Positions 1 to 7,932 of a stretch of DNA of 64,000 nt are shown piece after piece (position 1 is the stretch's first letter; the number at the start of each line of letters is the position of its first letter). The position numbers were made by a program, and so were the translations under genes. A model generated the notes under the pieces. That model was not told the origin of the DNA. It searched no databases and saw only the letters and a list, made by a program, of their open reading frames with translations. Source of the DNA: Lichenibacterium ramalinae (lineage in GTDB: Bacteria > Pseudomonadota > Alphaproteobacteria > Rhizobiales > Beijerinckiaceae); contig NZ_QYBC01000003.1 of assembly GCF_004137085.1 (NCBI RefSeq), positions 1-64,000 of the forward strand, given 5' to 3'.

Positions 1-39
1 AGCACCTTCAGCACCGTGCTGGGCACCATCGGCGCCTAA
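1..39 (+). CDS. C-terminal end of an unknown protein (partial)
   Basis: An open frame enters from the left edge and ends with TAA at 37-39, giving the tail STFSTVLGTIGA. The small Ser/Thr/Gly/Ala-rich hydrophobic ending would suit a Flp-type pilin tail, but twelve residues are too few to identify a family. It is listed so the edge is not read as empty. Confidence 0.35.
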   Translation, partial: STFSTVLGTIGA

Positions 40-73
40 CAGCCCTCAGCCGACCTGCGCACCCCCTGGGTAG

Positions 74-334
74 TTACAGCGGCTCGGCCTCTTCGTCAAT
101 CACGACTTGGCGAGCTACGAGGTGCCGGTACACCTCGACATCCCGCACCAGAACGTTTTCCTCAACGAGACTGACAAGGCCTATCCCATGAAGGCCAAGG
201 GTGTAGGGGAACTCGGACTTTGCGGAGTTGGAGCGGCCATCTCCAATGCGGTCTATAACGCCACGGGTGTTCAGGTGCGCGACTATCCTGTTACGCTCGG
301 TAAGCTTCTGGAACGCTTGCCTCAAGTGGCCTGA
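74..334 (+). pseudogene. Remnant of xanthine dehydrogenase/aldehyde oxidase molybdenum subunit (PaoC/YagR-like C-terminus)
   Basis: The frame reads a good C-terminus of a xanthine dehydrogenase-family molybdopterin subunit: FVNHDLASYEVPVHLDIPHQ, then MKAKGVGELGLCGVGAA with the family's active-site glutamate (KGVGE), then a normal ending RDYPVTLGKLLERLP. A stop at 71-73 cuts the frame and the roughly 650 upstream residues of a complete subunit are absent, so this is a decayed fragment. A TTG at 107 could start translation but would give only 75 residues without Mo-pterin binding domains. The nearest relatives, from family knowledge, are PaoC-type periplasmic aromatic-aldehyde oxidases. Confidence 0.75.
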
Positions 335-1021
335 TCCCTCCAGCGAACTGCGACGTCGGCGCGACCGGTATCATATAGCTCGTGCCGTATTCGACGTAGA
401 CGAGCAAGGGGCATCACAAAAAGTTTAAAGTAGATTTTCTTGTACTTTCCGTTGCGATCCCAGAAAAGCAAAGAACGGTTCTTCGGGGTCACGAAAGCAA
501 CTCTGGCAGGGTTCGGGCTTGCGTATGTCGCTGAACATAGGTGTTGTTGACCGTGGCCGCCAAGACCTTCTTTCGCCGTTCTGGATAATTCGTTGCCGCC
601 CTAGACGGGATAACAGCCTTTCACCCAAAGCAGCGGCGTCAGGCGTCGCAAGCTTTTGCTCTCCTCGTCGACGTGTCACGCGATCGCTGCTTCGTCTAAT
701 TGGGGTCCCGTTCTGTCGAAGGTCTGCTTTGGTCGGGGGCTCGTCCGAGAGCAGCCGTTCCGCTATCCACCCTGCTTCGCCGTTTAGCCGTTGCTAGCCG
801 GAGTCGACCCTCCCCAGCCGTAGCGAGCCGATTGGGGCACCCTCGAGACGGATGTTCCGGTCAGCGGCGTCGCCTGGCCTTTGATCATGCCAGCCGGTGG
901 CGAACGCTGCGCCGCCGCCCGAAACGGGCGGTAAGGACTGCTCCTGAATTTGTCGACGCGAGGGCCTCCACCGACCGTCTGGTGCGATTCTTGCTGGATT
1001 GCATACAGCGGTGGAGCGAGC
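335..1021. other. Non-coding/decayed stretch upstream of the ABC importer
   Basis: About 690 bases without a convincing gene. Open frames here on both strands are Arg/Pro/Ser-rich and resemble no family. It contains one copy of the 28-bp repeat (744-771) and must hold the promoter of the ABC-amidase operon, although no clear -35/-10 pair stands out. Confidence 0.5.
744..771 (+). repeat. 28-bp dispersed repeat, copy 1
   Basis: This copy and 56943-56970 match at 26 of 28 positions; the last 18 bases (GCCGTTCCGCTATCCACC) are identical. Both copies lie in gene-free DNA about 56 kb apart, suggesting a dispersed intergenic repeat or a shared relic. Confidence 0.6.
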
Positions 1022-1819
1022 ATGACGGCGAACGACACGTCCCGGACGATTCAACTGAGCTTGCGGGATATCCGCAAGAGCTTTCCGGCCAGGAGTGGTC
1101 CGGTGCCGGTCCTCGACGGCCTCGACTTCGACATCCACGAGCGCGACTTCGTCAGCATCATCGGGCCGAGCGGCTGCGGCAAGACCACCGTGTTCAACGT
1201 CATCGCGGGGCTTCTCGAGCCGGACTCGGGCAGCATGACGTTCCGCGGCGAACCGGTGGCAGGCCTGCGCGGCCGGGTCGGCTATATGATGCAGAAGGAC
1301 CTTCTGTTCCCCTGGCGGACGGTGCTCGGCAATGTGATGCTGGGCCTCGAGATGAAGGGCGTCGAGCCGAAGCAGGCGCTCGACACGGCGCGGGAGTATC
1401 TCTCCACGTTCGGCCTGTCGGGCTTCGAGAACGCCTATCCCAAAACCCTGTCGGGTGGCATGCGCCAGCGTGCGGCGCTGATCCGAACCCTCATCACGGA
1501 CCCAGACATCCTCCTGCTCGACGAGCCGTTCTCGGCCCTCGACTATCAGACGCGCCTCTACCTCGAAGGCGTGCTGCTCGACGCTGTGGAAACTTTCAAC
1601 AAGACGGTCGTGCTGGTCACCCACGACATCGACGAAGCCGTGGCGCTGTCGAAGCGCGTCGTGGTGCTCGGCAATCGCCCGACGCGGGTGAAGGCCGTGC
1701 ACGACATCGTGCTGGCCGACCGATCGCCGATCGGTGCCCGCAGCGACCCCGCCTTCTCCGACTATTTCCATACGCTTTGCGGTGAACTCGACATCCAGAC
1801 ACGCAGAAAGGTCGCTTGA
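1022..1819 (+). CDS. ABC transporter ATP-binding protein, nitrate/sulfonate/taurine type
   Basis: A 265-residue cytoplasmic ATPase that powers a SsuABC/TauABC-like importer. It shows Walker A GPSGCGKT (about 48-55), Q-loop at 91, signature LSGGMRQR (143-150), Walker B ILLLDEP (163-169) and H-loop His201. The length fits the single-domain SsuB/TauB family. ATG 1022 is chosen because the protein then begins just before the first beta strand; the open frame extends upstream without family-like sequence. Its stop overlaps the permease start (TGATG), so the two are translationally coupled. The substrate is not readable from the ATPase; the downstream amidases suggest a nitrogen compound or an organic acid amide. 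Confidence 0.93.
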   Translation: MTANDTSRTIQLSLRDIRKSFPARSGPVPVLDGLDFDIHERDFVSIIGPSGCGKTTVFNVIAGLLEPDSGSMTFRGEPVAGLRGRVGYMMQKDLLFPWRTVLGNVMLGLEMKGVEPKQALDTAREYLSTFGLSGFENAYPKTLSGGMRQRAALIRTLITDPDILLLDEPFSALDYQTRLYLEGVLLDAVETFNKTVVLVTHDIDEAVALSKRVVVLGNRPTRVKAVHDIVLADRSPIGARSDPAFSDYFHTLCGELDIQTRRKVA

Positions 1820-2673
1820 TGAGCAGCCACGCCCTCGACCAGCCGAAGGTCGCACCGGTGCGCCGCGGTCCGGGTCCCATGGCACGTGCGATCGACACGA
1901 CGCTCGGCCGCGGGCTGATCCAGATCGCCGCCGTGGCGATCGTCCTGGCATGCTGGCAGGCGGCGGTCGACGCCGGTTGGTTGACCGAGTTCCTGGTCGG
2001 CGCTCCGCTCGGCATCTGGCGGATGTTCCACGCCCAGCTCGCCAGTGGCGACCTCGCGATCGACACCTGGACAACCCTGGTCGAGGCCATCCTGGGCTTC
2101 GTCATCGGCACGGTTGCGGGTTCGGCCATCGGCCTCGGCCTCTGGTACTCGACCTTCGTGGCACGCGTGGTCGAGCCCTTCATCGTGGCGATCAACTCGG
2201 TACCGAAGATCGCGTTGGCGCCGATCGTCATTCTCTGGTTCGGCACGGGCCTCGTGTCCAAGGTGGCCCTGGCGGTGTCGCTGACGGCGCTCGTGGCGTT
2301 GATCGCCGCCTACGGCGCGGCGCGGGATGCCGACCCGGACCTCCAGGCGCTGCTGGCGTCCATGGGAGCCACGAAGAACCGCATCTTCCGCAGCGTCATC
2401 GTCCCCTCGACGCTGCCCGCCATCATCGGCCTGTTCCGCATCAACATCGGCTTCGCGCTGGTGGGCGCGGTCGTGGGCGAGTTCATCTCGTCCCAGCGCG
2501 GCCTCGGCCACATGATCTACACGGCCTCGTCGCTCTACGACCTCGACTCGGTATGGGTCGGTCTCTTCGTGCTGATGGCGGTCGGCTTCGTGCTCTACCA
2601 CCTCATCGACCTCGTCGAGCGTCGCATCCTCCCCTGGCGTCAAGTGTCGACCGCCGGCCAAGTGCAGGTCTGA
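1819..2673 (+). CDS. ABC transporter permease, SsuC/TauC family
   Basis: A 284-residue inner-membrane permease with about six hydrophobic segments and the cytoplasmic EAA-type loop around LLASMGATKNRIFRSVIVPS, the coupling helix that contacts the ATPase. The ATG at 1819 overlaps the ATPase stop; an in-frame TTG at 1816 is less likely. It is the second gene of an ATPase-permease-binding protein operon. Confidence 0.92.
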   Translation: MSSHALDQPKVAPVRRGPGPMARAIDTTLGRGLIQIAAVAIVLACWQAAVDAGWLTEFLVGAPLGIWRMFHAQLASGDLAIDTWTTLVEAILGFVIGTVAGSAIGLGLWYSTFVARVVEPFIVAINSVPKIALAPIVILWFGTGLVSKVALAVSLTALVALIAAYGAARDADPDLQALLASMGATKNRIFRSVIVPSTLPAIIGLFRINIGFALVGAVVGEFISSQRGLGHMIYTASSLYDLDSVWVGLFVLMAVGFVLYHLIDLVERRILPWRQVSTAGQVQV

Positions 2674-2749
2674 CCCCACTCGAGTTCCTTTCCCCCTGCC
2701 GCGCCCGGGCCACTGCGCCCCGGCCGGACGAGCCCTTACGGACAAACCC

Positions 2750-3727
2750 ATGATCAAATCCCTGCGCTCCGCCCTCCTCCTCGCCACGGCCGTGATGGCC
2801 GCAGTGCCGACCGCCGTCGCCCCGGCCCGGGCGTCGAACCTCAAGGCCACCGTGTCCCAGGCCTTCCAGTCGATGCTCTACCTGCCGCTCTACGTGGCGC
2901 TCGACGACGGGCTCTTCGCTAAGGCGGGGCTCGACGTCACTAAGGAGACCGCGGGCGCCCCCAGCGTGGCGCTCTCGGCCGTGATTTCGAAGAGTGCGCA
3001 GTTCTCGATCCACGGCCCGGAATGGACCGCGGTCGCGGCCTCGAAGGGCGCGCCGGTCGGCATTATCTCCAACGTCGTCAACGGCGCTGCCGTTTGGATC
3101 GTCACGGCCCCGGGCGTCGCCTTCAAGGACGTGCACGACCTCAAGGGCCAGACGGTCGTGTCCGGCCTGATGCCCACCACCTCGACGTCGCTGTTCCTGA
3201 AGCTGCTGAAGGAGAACGGCATGTCGAAGGACGACGTCAACTTGCTGCAGGTGCAACTGGGAGCAGAGCCCGGTCCGCTGCTGGCCGGCCAGGCGAAGGT
3301 CGGCGTCATGTACGAGCCCGGCCTCGACCAAGTCGTCGCCAAGGGCATGAAGGTCGTGCTGGGCTTTCCCGAGCGCTACGGCCCCTACGCTTTTTCGGCC
3401 GTCAGTGCCCGAAAGGACGTGGATCCCGCCGTGGCCCAAGCCTTCGTCGACGGGATGGAGGCGGCCCTGAAGCTCATGCAGAGCCGGCCCGAGGAGGCCG
3501 TAGCGGTGGCCAAGAAGGAGTTCCCCACCCTCGACCCCGCCGTGGTCGAGAGCGCGGTCAAGCGCATGCTGGCCGACCACGTCTACCCCGATGGGGTCGA
3601 CATCGCGCCCGCCGCCCTGAACCTGGCGCTCGACACCCAGATCGCGCTCGGCAACCTCGCGGCTCAGCCGGACTACAAGGGCTTCGTCGACCGCACCTTC
3701 ATCACAAAGGCGATGGACATCAAGTAG
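2750..3727 (+). CDS. ABC transporter periplasmic binding protein, NMT1/SsuA-like
   Basis: A 325-residue secreted solute-binding protein. A signal peptide (MIKSLRSALLLATAVMAAVP...ARAS) covers about the first 29 residues. The mature part starts KATVSQAFQSMLYLPLYVAL, the usual NMT1/THI5-like opening in which a substrate mimic is read as an FxxxxYLPLYVA motif, and continues with the SsuA-type motif VSGLMPTTSTSLFLKLL. It delivers substrate to the permease. Only 10 bases separate it from the first amidase, so the amidases probably act on what this system imports. Confidence 0.9.
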   Translation: MIKSLRSALLLATAVMAAVPTAVAPARASNLKATVSQAFQSMLYLPLYVALDDGLFAKAGLDVTKETAGAPSVALSAVISKSAQFSIHGPEWTAVAASKGAPVGIISNVVNGAAVWIVTAPGVAFKDVHDLKGQTVVSGLMPTTSTSLFLKLLKENGMSKDDVNLLQVQLGAEPGPLLAGQAKVGVMYEPGLDQVVAKGMKVVLGFPERYGPYAFSAVSARKDVDPAVAQAFVDGMEAALKLMQSRPEEAVAVAKKEFPTLDPAVVESAVKRMLADHVYPDGVDIAPAALNLALDTQIALGNLAAQPDYKGFVDRTFITKAMDIK

Positions 3728-3737
3728 GAACGGCGGG

Positions 3738-5072
3738 ATGGAGTCTCACGCGCTCGGCCTTTCCGAGGCCGTCCTGGCGTTACGGTCGGGCGCGCTCGAT
3801 GCGGCCGCCTACCGCGCCGCGCTGCTGACGCGGGCGCGACGCATCGATCCCGCGCTCCGCGCCTTCACGGTGCTGGCCGGCGATGCGCCCGGCAAAGACG
3901 CGATGTCGGTGCTCAACGCCCCGCTGGCGGGCGTGCCGGTAGCGGTGAAGGACATCGTCGCCACGCGGGACTTTCCCACCGCTAACGGCTCCCCGGTCTA
4001 CGCCGATCGCGTTCCCGACGCGGACGCCTGGGTGGTCGAGCGCTTGAAGGCGCTCGGCGGCAGCGTGCTGGGCAAGACCGTGACGACGGAATTCGCCTGG
4101 CGCCAGCCCGGGCCAACCGGAAACCCTTGGGACCTCGCCCACACGCCCGGCGGTTCGTCGAGCGGCTCGGCCGCAGCCGTGGCGGCGGGGCTGGCGCCCC
4201 TCGCCTTCGGCACACAGACCTTCGGCTCGATCGTGCGACCGGCCGCCTATTGCGGCGTCGTCGGGCTCAAGCCGAGCTTCGGCGCGGTGCCACGCGTCGG
4301 CGTCCATCCGCTCGCGGGCTCGCTCGACCATGTCGGATTCTTCACCCGCTCGGTCGGGGACGCCGCCTACGCGCTGTCGCTCTTCGCCGAGGTCGATGCG
4401 CGGGATCGGCACGGCCTGCCGCCGCCGCCCTTCGCGATCGACCCCGCGGCGGGGCTCCTGCCGCTGGACAGGCCGCCGCGGATCGCGCTCGTCCGCACGC
4501 CGCTGTGGAGCGGGGCCGATGCCGACGCGCGGGCGCTGGTCGAGGATTCGGCCCGCGCTTTCGCGGCGGCCGGCGCCGCGGTCGAAGATTACGCGCTGCC
4601 GGTCGATATCGAGGGTCTCGCGCGTGAAGCCCGCACCATCCTGGCCGTTGAGGCGTCGGCGATCTTCGCGGCGCTCGTCGCGCTCCACCCCGACAGGACC
4701 AGCGCACACCTGAAGGACCTCGTGGCCGAGGGGGCGGGGTTACCCGCTCCCGCCTACGCGGCGGCGCTCCGGCGACAGGCGGAGCTGCGCGACGGCTTCG
4801 ACGCGGCGCTCGGCCCCCACGACGTCGTCCTCACCCTGCCGGCGCCCGGCGCGGCACCCCGCGGGCTGGCCTTCACGGGCGACCCCGGCTTCTGCGTGCC
4901 CTGGACCTGCCTCGGCGTGCCGGCGCTCGCGCTGCCGGCCGGCCAGACGGTGGGCGGGCTGCCGCTCGGCCTCCAGCTCGTTGGCCGGTATCGGGGCGAC
5001 CTTTCCCTGCTGCGCGTCGCCGCCTGGTGCGAGGCCGTGTTGGGGCGACCCCGATGTTTCCCTTCCCCGTGA
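3738..5072 (+). CDS. Amidase (amidase-signature family)
   Basis: A 444-residue amidase-signature hydrolase of the GatA/AtzF superfamily. The Ser-cisSer-Lys triad is visible: Lys71 in VAVKDIV, the GGSSSGS stretch at 138-144, and nucleophile Ser164. The strand before the nucleophile reads GTQTFGS where the family normally has TGGS; the Gly-to-Phe change sits at the oxyanion-forming turn and may affect specificity or activity. It follows the ABC importer genes in the same direction and is followed 20 bases later by a paralogue. The amide substrate is unknown. Confidence 0.88.
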   Translation: MESHALGLSEAVLALRSGALDAAAYRAALLTRARRIDPALRAFTVLAGDAPGKDAMSVLNAPLAGVPVAVKDIVATRDFPTANGSPVYADRVPDADAWVVERLKALGGSVLGKTVTTEFAWRQPGPTGNPWDLAHTPGGSSSGSAAAVAAGLAPLAFGTQTFGSIVRPAAYCGVVGLKPSFGAVPRVGVHPLAGSLDHVGFFTRSVGDAAYALSLFAEVDARDRHGLPPPPFAIDPAAGLLPLDRPPRIALVRTPLWSGADADARALVEDSARAFAAAGAAVEDYALPVDIEGLAREARTILAVEASAIFAALVALHPDRTSAHLKDLVAEGAGLPAPAYAAALRRQAELRDGFDAALGPHDVVLTLPAPGAAPRGLAFTGDPGFCVPWTCLGVPALALPAGQTVGGLPLGLQLVGRYRGDLSLLRVAAWCEAVLGRPRCFPSP

Positions 5073-5092
5073 CCACGATCCAGGACGGACCC

Positions 5093-6346
5093 ATGCTGTC
5101 GCTCCTCGCCCTGTGCGCCCGCATCGCATCCGGCGCTCTGACACCCGAGGACGCGATCGCCCTCGTGCGCGACGCCATCGCGGAGTGTGAGCCGGCGGTC
5201 GGCGCTTTCGCGAGCCTCGATCCCTCCCCCGTCGTGCCCCGCCTGGGGCCGCTCGCCGGAATAGCAGTCGGCGTCAAGGACGTCATCGACACGGCCCACC
5301 TCCCGACCGGAATGGGATCTTCCATCTACGACGGCTGGCATCCTCGCGCCGACGCTCCCGCGGTGGCGCGGCTCAGAGCGCTCGGGGCCGTCCCGCTCGG
5401 CAAGACGGCCACGACGGCCTTCGCCTTCCTCGACCCGGCCGCGACCCGCAACCCGCGCGCGCCCGGCCACACGCCGGGTGGCTCGTCGGCTGGGTCGGCG
5501 GCGGCGGTGGCGGCCGGCATGCTGCCGCTGGCGCTCGGCACCCAGACCGGAGGCTCGGTGATCCGGCCCGCCGCTTACTGCGGCGTGGTGGGTGTAAAGC
5601 CCTCCTTCGGCCTGCTCCCGACGGTCGGCATGAAGTGCTTCTCCTGGACGCTCGACACGCTCGGCCTCTTCACGGCGGGCGTGGCCGACGCCGCCTACGC
5701 GCTGGCGCTGATGACCGGGCGGCCGGATCTCGACCGTGTTGCCGCGGGCCACGCGCCGCGCATCGGGGTCGTGGTCCCCCCCTTCTGCGACGCGCCCGAG
5801 CCGGAAGGCATGGCGGCTCTCCGGCGGGCCGCCGCGGCGGCGGAGGGCGCAGGCGCGATCGTGAGCGACCTCGACCTGCCGAACGTGTTCGCCGAGGCCT
5901 TCGCGGCACATGGCGCGATCCAGGATTTTGAGGGAGTGCAGGCATTGCGCTGGGAATACGACAGCCACCGCGGTGCGCTCGCCCCGATGCTGCGCGCTCA
6001 TCTCGATGCCGCCCGGTCGGTGACGCCTCCCGTCTACGATGCCGCGATGCGCGTGGCGAGGGAGGCCCGCGGCCGGTCGTCCTCCCTGTTCGACGATGTC
6101 GACGTCATCCTGACGCTGCCTGCGACCGGCCCAGCGCCGGCCGGCTATGGGTCGACAGGCGATTCCCGCTTCAACCGCCTTTGGACGCTGCTCGGGGTCC
6201 CCTGCATCACGATACCGGTGCCGGGGGCAGGCTTGCCGCTCGGCGTGCAGGTGATCGCAGGGATCGGGATGGATGGTGCGGCTCTCCAAGCTGCGCGCTT
6301 TGTCGAGACCGCACTGACTGCCCATTTGGACGGTCCCCCTGGCTGA
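5093..6346 (+). CDS. Amidase (amidase-signature family), second copy
   Basis: A 417-residue paralogue of the preceding amidase with an intact triad: Lys62 (GVKDVID), GGSSAGS near 129-135, and Ser155 in GTQTGGSVIRP. Starts at GTG 5027 or ATG 5054 are open but would overlap the previous gene and add no family sequence; ATG 5093 has AGGACGG just upstream and begins MLSLLALCARIASG, a normal helix for the family. The two proteins have diverged clearly, so this is not a recent duplication. Last gene of the importer-amidase operon. Confidence 0.86.
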   Translation: MLSLLALCARIASGALTPEDAIALVRDAIAECEPAVGAFASLDPSPVVPRLGPLAGIAVGVKDVIDTAHLPTGMGSSIYDGWHPRADAPAVARLRALGAVPLGKTATTAFAFLDPAATRNPRAPGHTPGGSSAGSAAAVAAGMLPLALGTQTGGSVIRPAAYCGVVGVKPSFGLLPTVGMKCFSWTLDTLGLFTAGVADAAYALALMTGRPDLDRVAAGHAPRIGVVVPPFCDAPEPEGMAALRRAAAAAEGAGAIVSDLDLPNVFAEAFAAHGAIQDFEGVQALRWEYDSHRGALAPMLRAHLDAARSVTPPVYDAAMRVAREARGRSSSLFDDVDVILTLPATGPAPAGYGSTGDSRFNRLWTLLGVPCITIPVPGAGLPLGVQVIAGIGMDGAALQAARFVETALTAHLDGPPG

Positions 6347-6593
6347 CTGTGATCGCCCGAAAAGACGTGAAGTTTGCCTGAGCGGAGGTTGCAGAATGGC
6401 GTCGAAGACCCCTCTCCCTTGTTCTCCTCCAACGCAAGGCCTCTGTCGCTCCATGATTGTGTGAGAGCAATCGTCTCTTCACGACCCACGCCGGTCGTTC
6501 GACGCAGATCGGGGCGTCCCCTGAACCAGACGTTTAGATAGATCGCCAACTGACGCTCACACCAAGCCGGCCACCGACTGCCCAGCGTCGCGC

Positions 6594-6998
6594 TCACGAC
6601 CGCGCGGACTGATTGAACAGGATGCGGCGCTCCTCATCTGTAGGCGATGCTGAGCGGCGCAGGTCTTCAGCGAGCTCAATGCCGCGCCGCACTGCCGGCC
6701 GGTCGTGGATCGCGGCGCGCCAGCGCGACACGTTGGCGAGATCGTCGAGCGACTGCCCGAGCGGCTTAGCGATCAGCACCCAGGGCCAGGATGCCAGATC
6801 GGCAATCCCATAATCGCCCAGGATGTAGTCGCACCCCGCCAGGCGGCGTTCCAGGATATCGAGGTAGCGGCGGTACTCGGCGGCGTAGCGGTCGAGCGAA
6901 TAAATATGCTCGCCGAGCGCGTAGTTGCGGAAGTGGCTGAGCTGGCCCGCCATCGGGCCGAATTGCCGACCTGCCAGAGCAACCACTTGTGGTGCGCC
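6594..6998 (-). pseudogene. Glutathione S-transferase C-terminal fragment
   Basis: The minus strand encodes about 133 residues matching the all-helical C-terminal half of YfcG/Nu-class glutathione transferases: FGPMAGQLSHFRNYA, then LERRLAGCDYILGDYGIADL with the conserved N-capping/DYxIADL motif. The thioredoxin-fold N-terminal half is missing; upstream the frame runs into CoA-transferase debris. The fragment lacks the glutathione-binding domain and should be inactive. Confidence 0.8.
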
Positions 6999-7015
6999 GT
7001 GCAGCCATGCGGCGA

Positions 7016-7787
7016 CGTCGGGGCGAAACGCCCCGCCTTGACGCCGACCTCGCGCAGCACCGCTTCCGCGTTTGCCCCCGTAGTCCGGCGCGGGCGCGTC
7101 GACCGTCGCCGGGGTGCCTGAAAAGCGCGCGGATGGTCGAGTCCCGTCACGATGCCGTGGGCCCGGACCTGCCGGTCGTCGAGCGTCGCGTTGCGGGTCA
7201 GAACGGGGTGCATGGCGCGCCGGCGGTGGCGAGCCGCTCCAGCCAGTCGGGGGCGGGCAGTCCGCGCCAGCAGCACCTCCTGCGTCAGGGCGAGGCGGGC
7301 GTCGATGTTCCGCTGGCGGTCCGCGACGGTTCGGAAACGGGGATTGTCCAACCAGTTTGGCCGTCCGACCGCCTGGGCTGGGGCGTGACATTCACGTTCG
7401 GACCACACCGCGACGCTGATGGGCTCGTCACCGGTGTCGTAGATCAGGTCGACGAAGCTCGCCGCTTCCTGCTGAGGCAGGCTGTCGCCCACGGAAGTGC
7501 GGCTGCCCATGTCCGGAGACCCAGAGGAAGGCCACTACGGCGTCGAGCATCGACAGGCGAACGTGCTTACCCTCGCCGGTTTGGGCACTGGCGAAGAGCG
7601 CCGCTGCGCCGGTTGGCGCCGGACACGTGTGGGCTCCGCTGCCTGGCGCCGCGACCTTATTGAAGCTCGCCCCTTGGTCATCCAGCATCATGGTGGCAAG
7701 CGGCCCCGAGATCATCGAGGTCAGGTCCACGACGCGGATGATGGCGAGCGGTCCGGGCATCGGCGATGGGCCCTGGGCGGCGGTCAA
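7016..7787 (-). pseudogene. CaiB/BaiF family CoA-transferase, internally deleted and frameshifted
   Basis: The start is a normal class III CoA-transferase (LAIIRVVDLTSMISGPLA, then the position of the VEAPGSGDHTR block, here degraded to NKVAAPGSGAHTC), but about 200 central residues are missing and the frame jumps to ALFASAQTGEGKHVRLSMLD. A one-base shift near 7512 breaks the protein after AFLWVS; the family text resumes in another frame (DMGSRTSVGDSLPQQEAASF). Further downstream, pieces such as PDWLERLATAGAPCTPF, VLTRNATLDDRQVRAHGI and ARFSGTPATVDAPAPDYG sit in different frames, so there are at least three frame breaks. It is clearly dead. Confidence 0.85.
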
Positions 7788-7932
7788 TTGCCAATCGGGC
7801 CGCTCTGGGAGGTGTTCCGCCGTTCGTCCGCCACGGGTCGCGGCGGTCGGCTCATCTGATCCCCCCGCGGCGGCTTGCCCCCGTCACGGCCAAGCTGGAT
7901 AGGTTTGAAACGTCGTGGAGGGGACGTTCGCG

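Noticed and set aside
794-2850. Overlapping minus-strand frames opposite the ABC ATPase and permease
   Set aside because: Compositional shadows of well-supported plus-strand genes.
4754-6454. Long minus-strand frame opposite the second amidase
   Set aside because: Antisense shadow with no domain.
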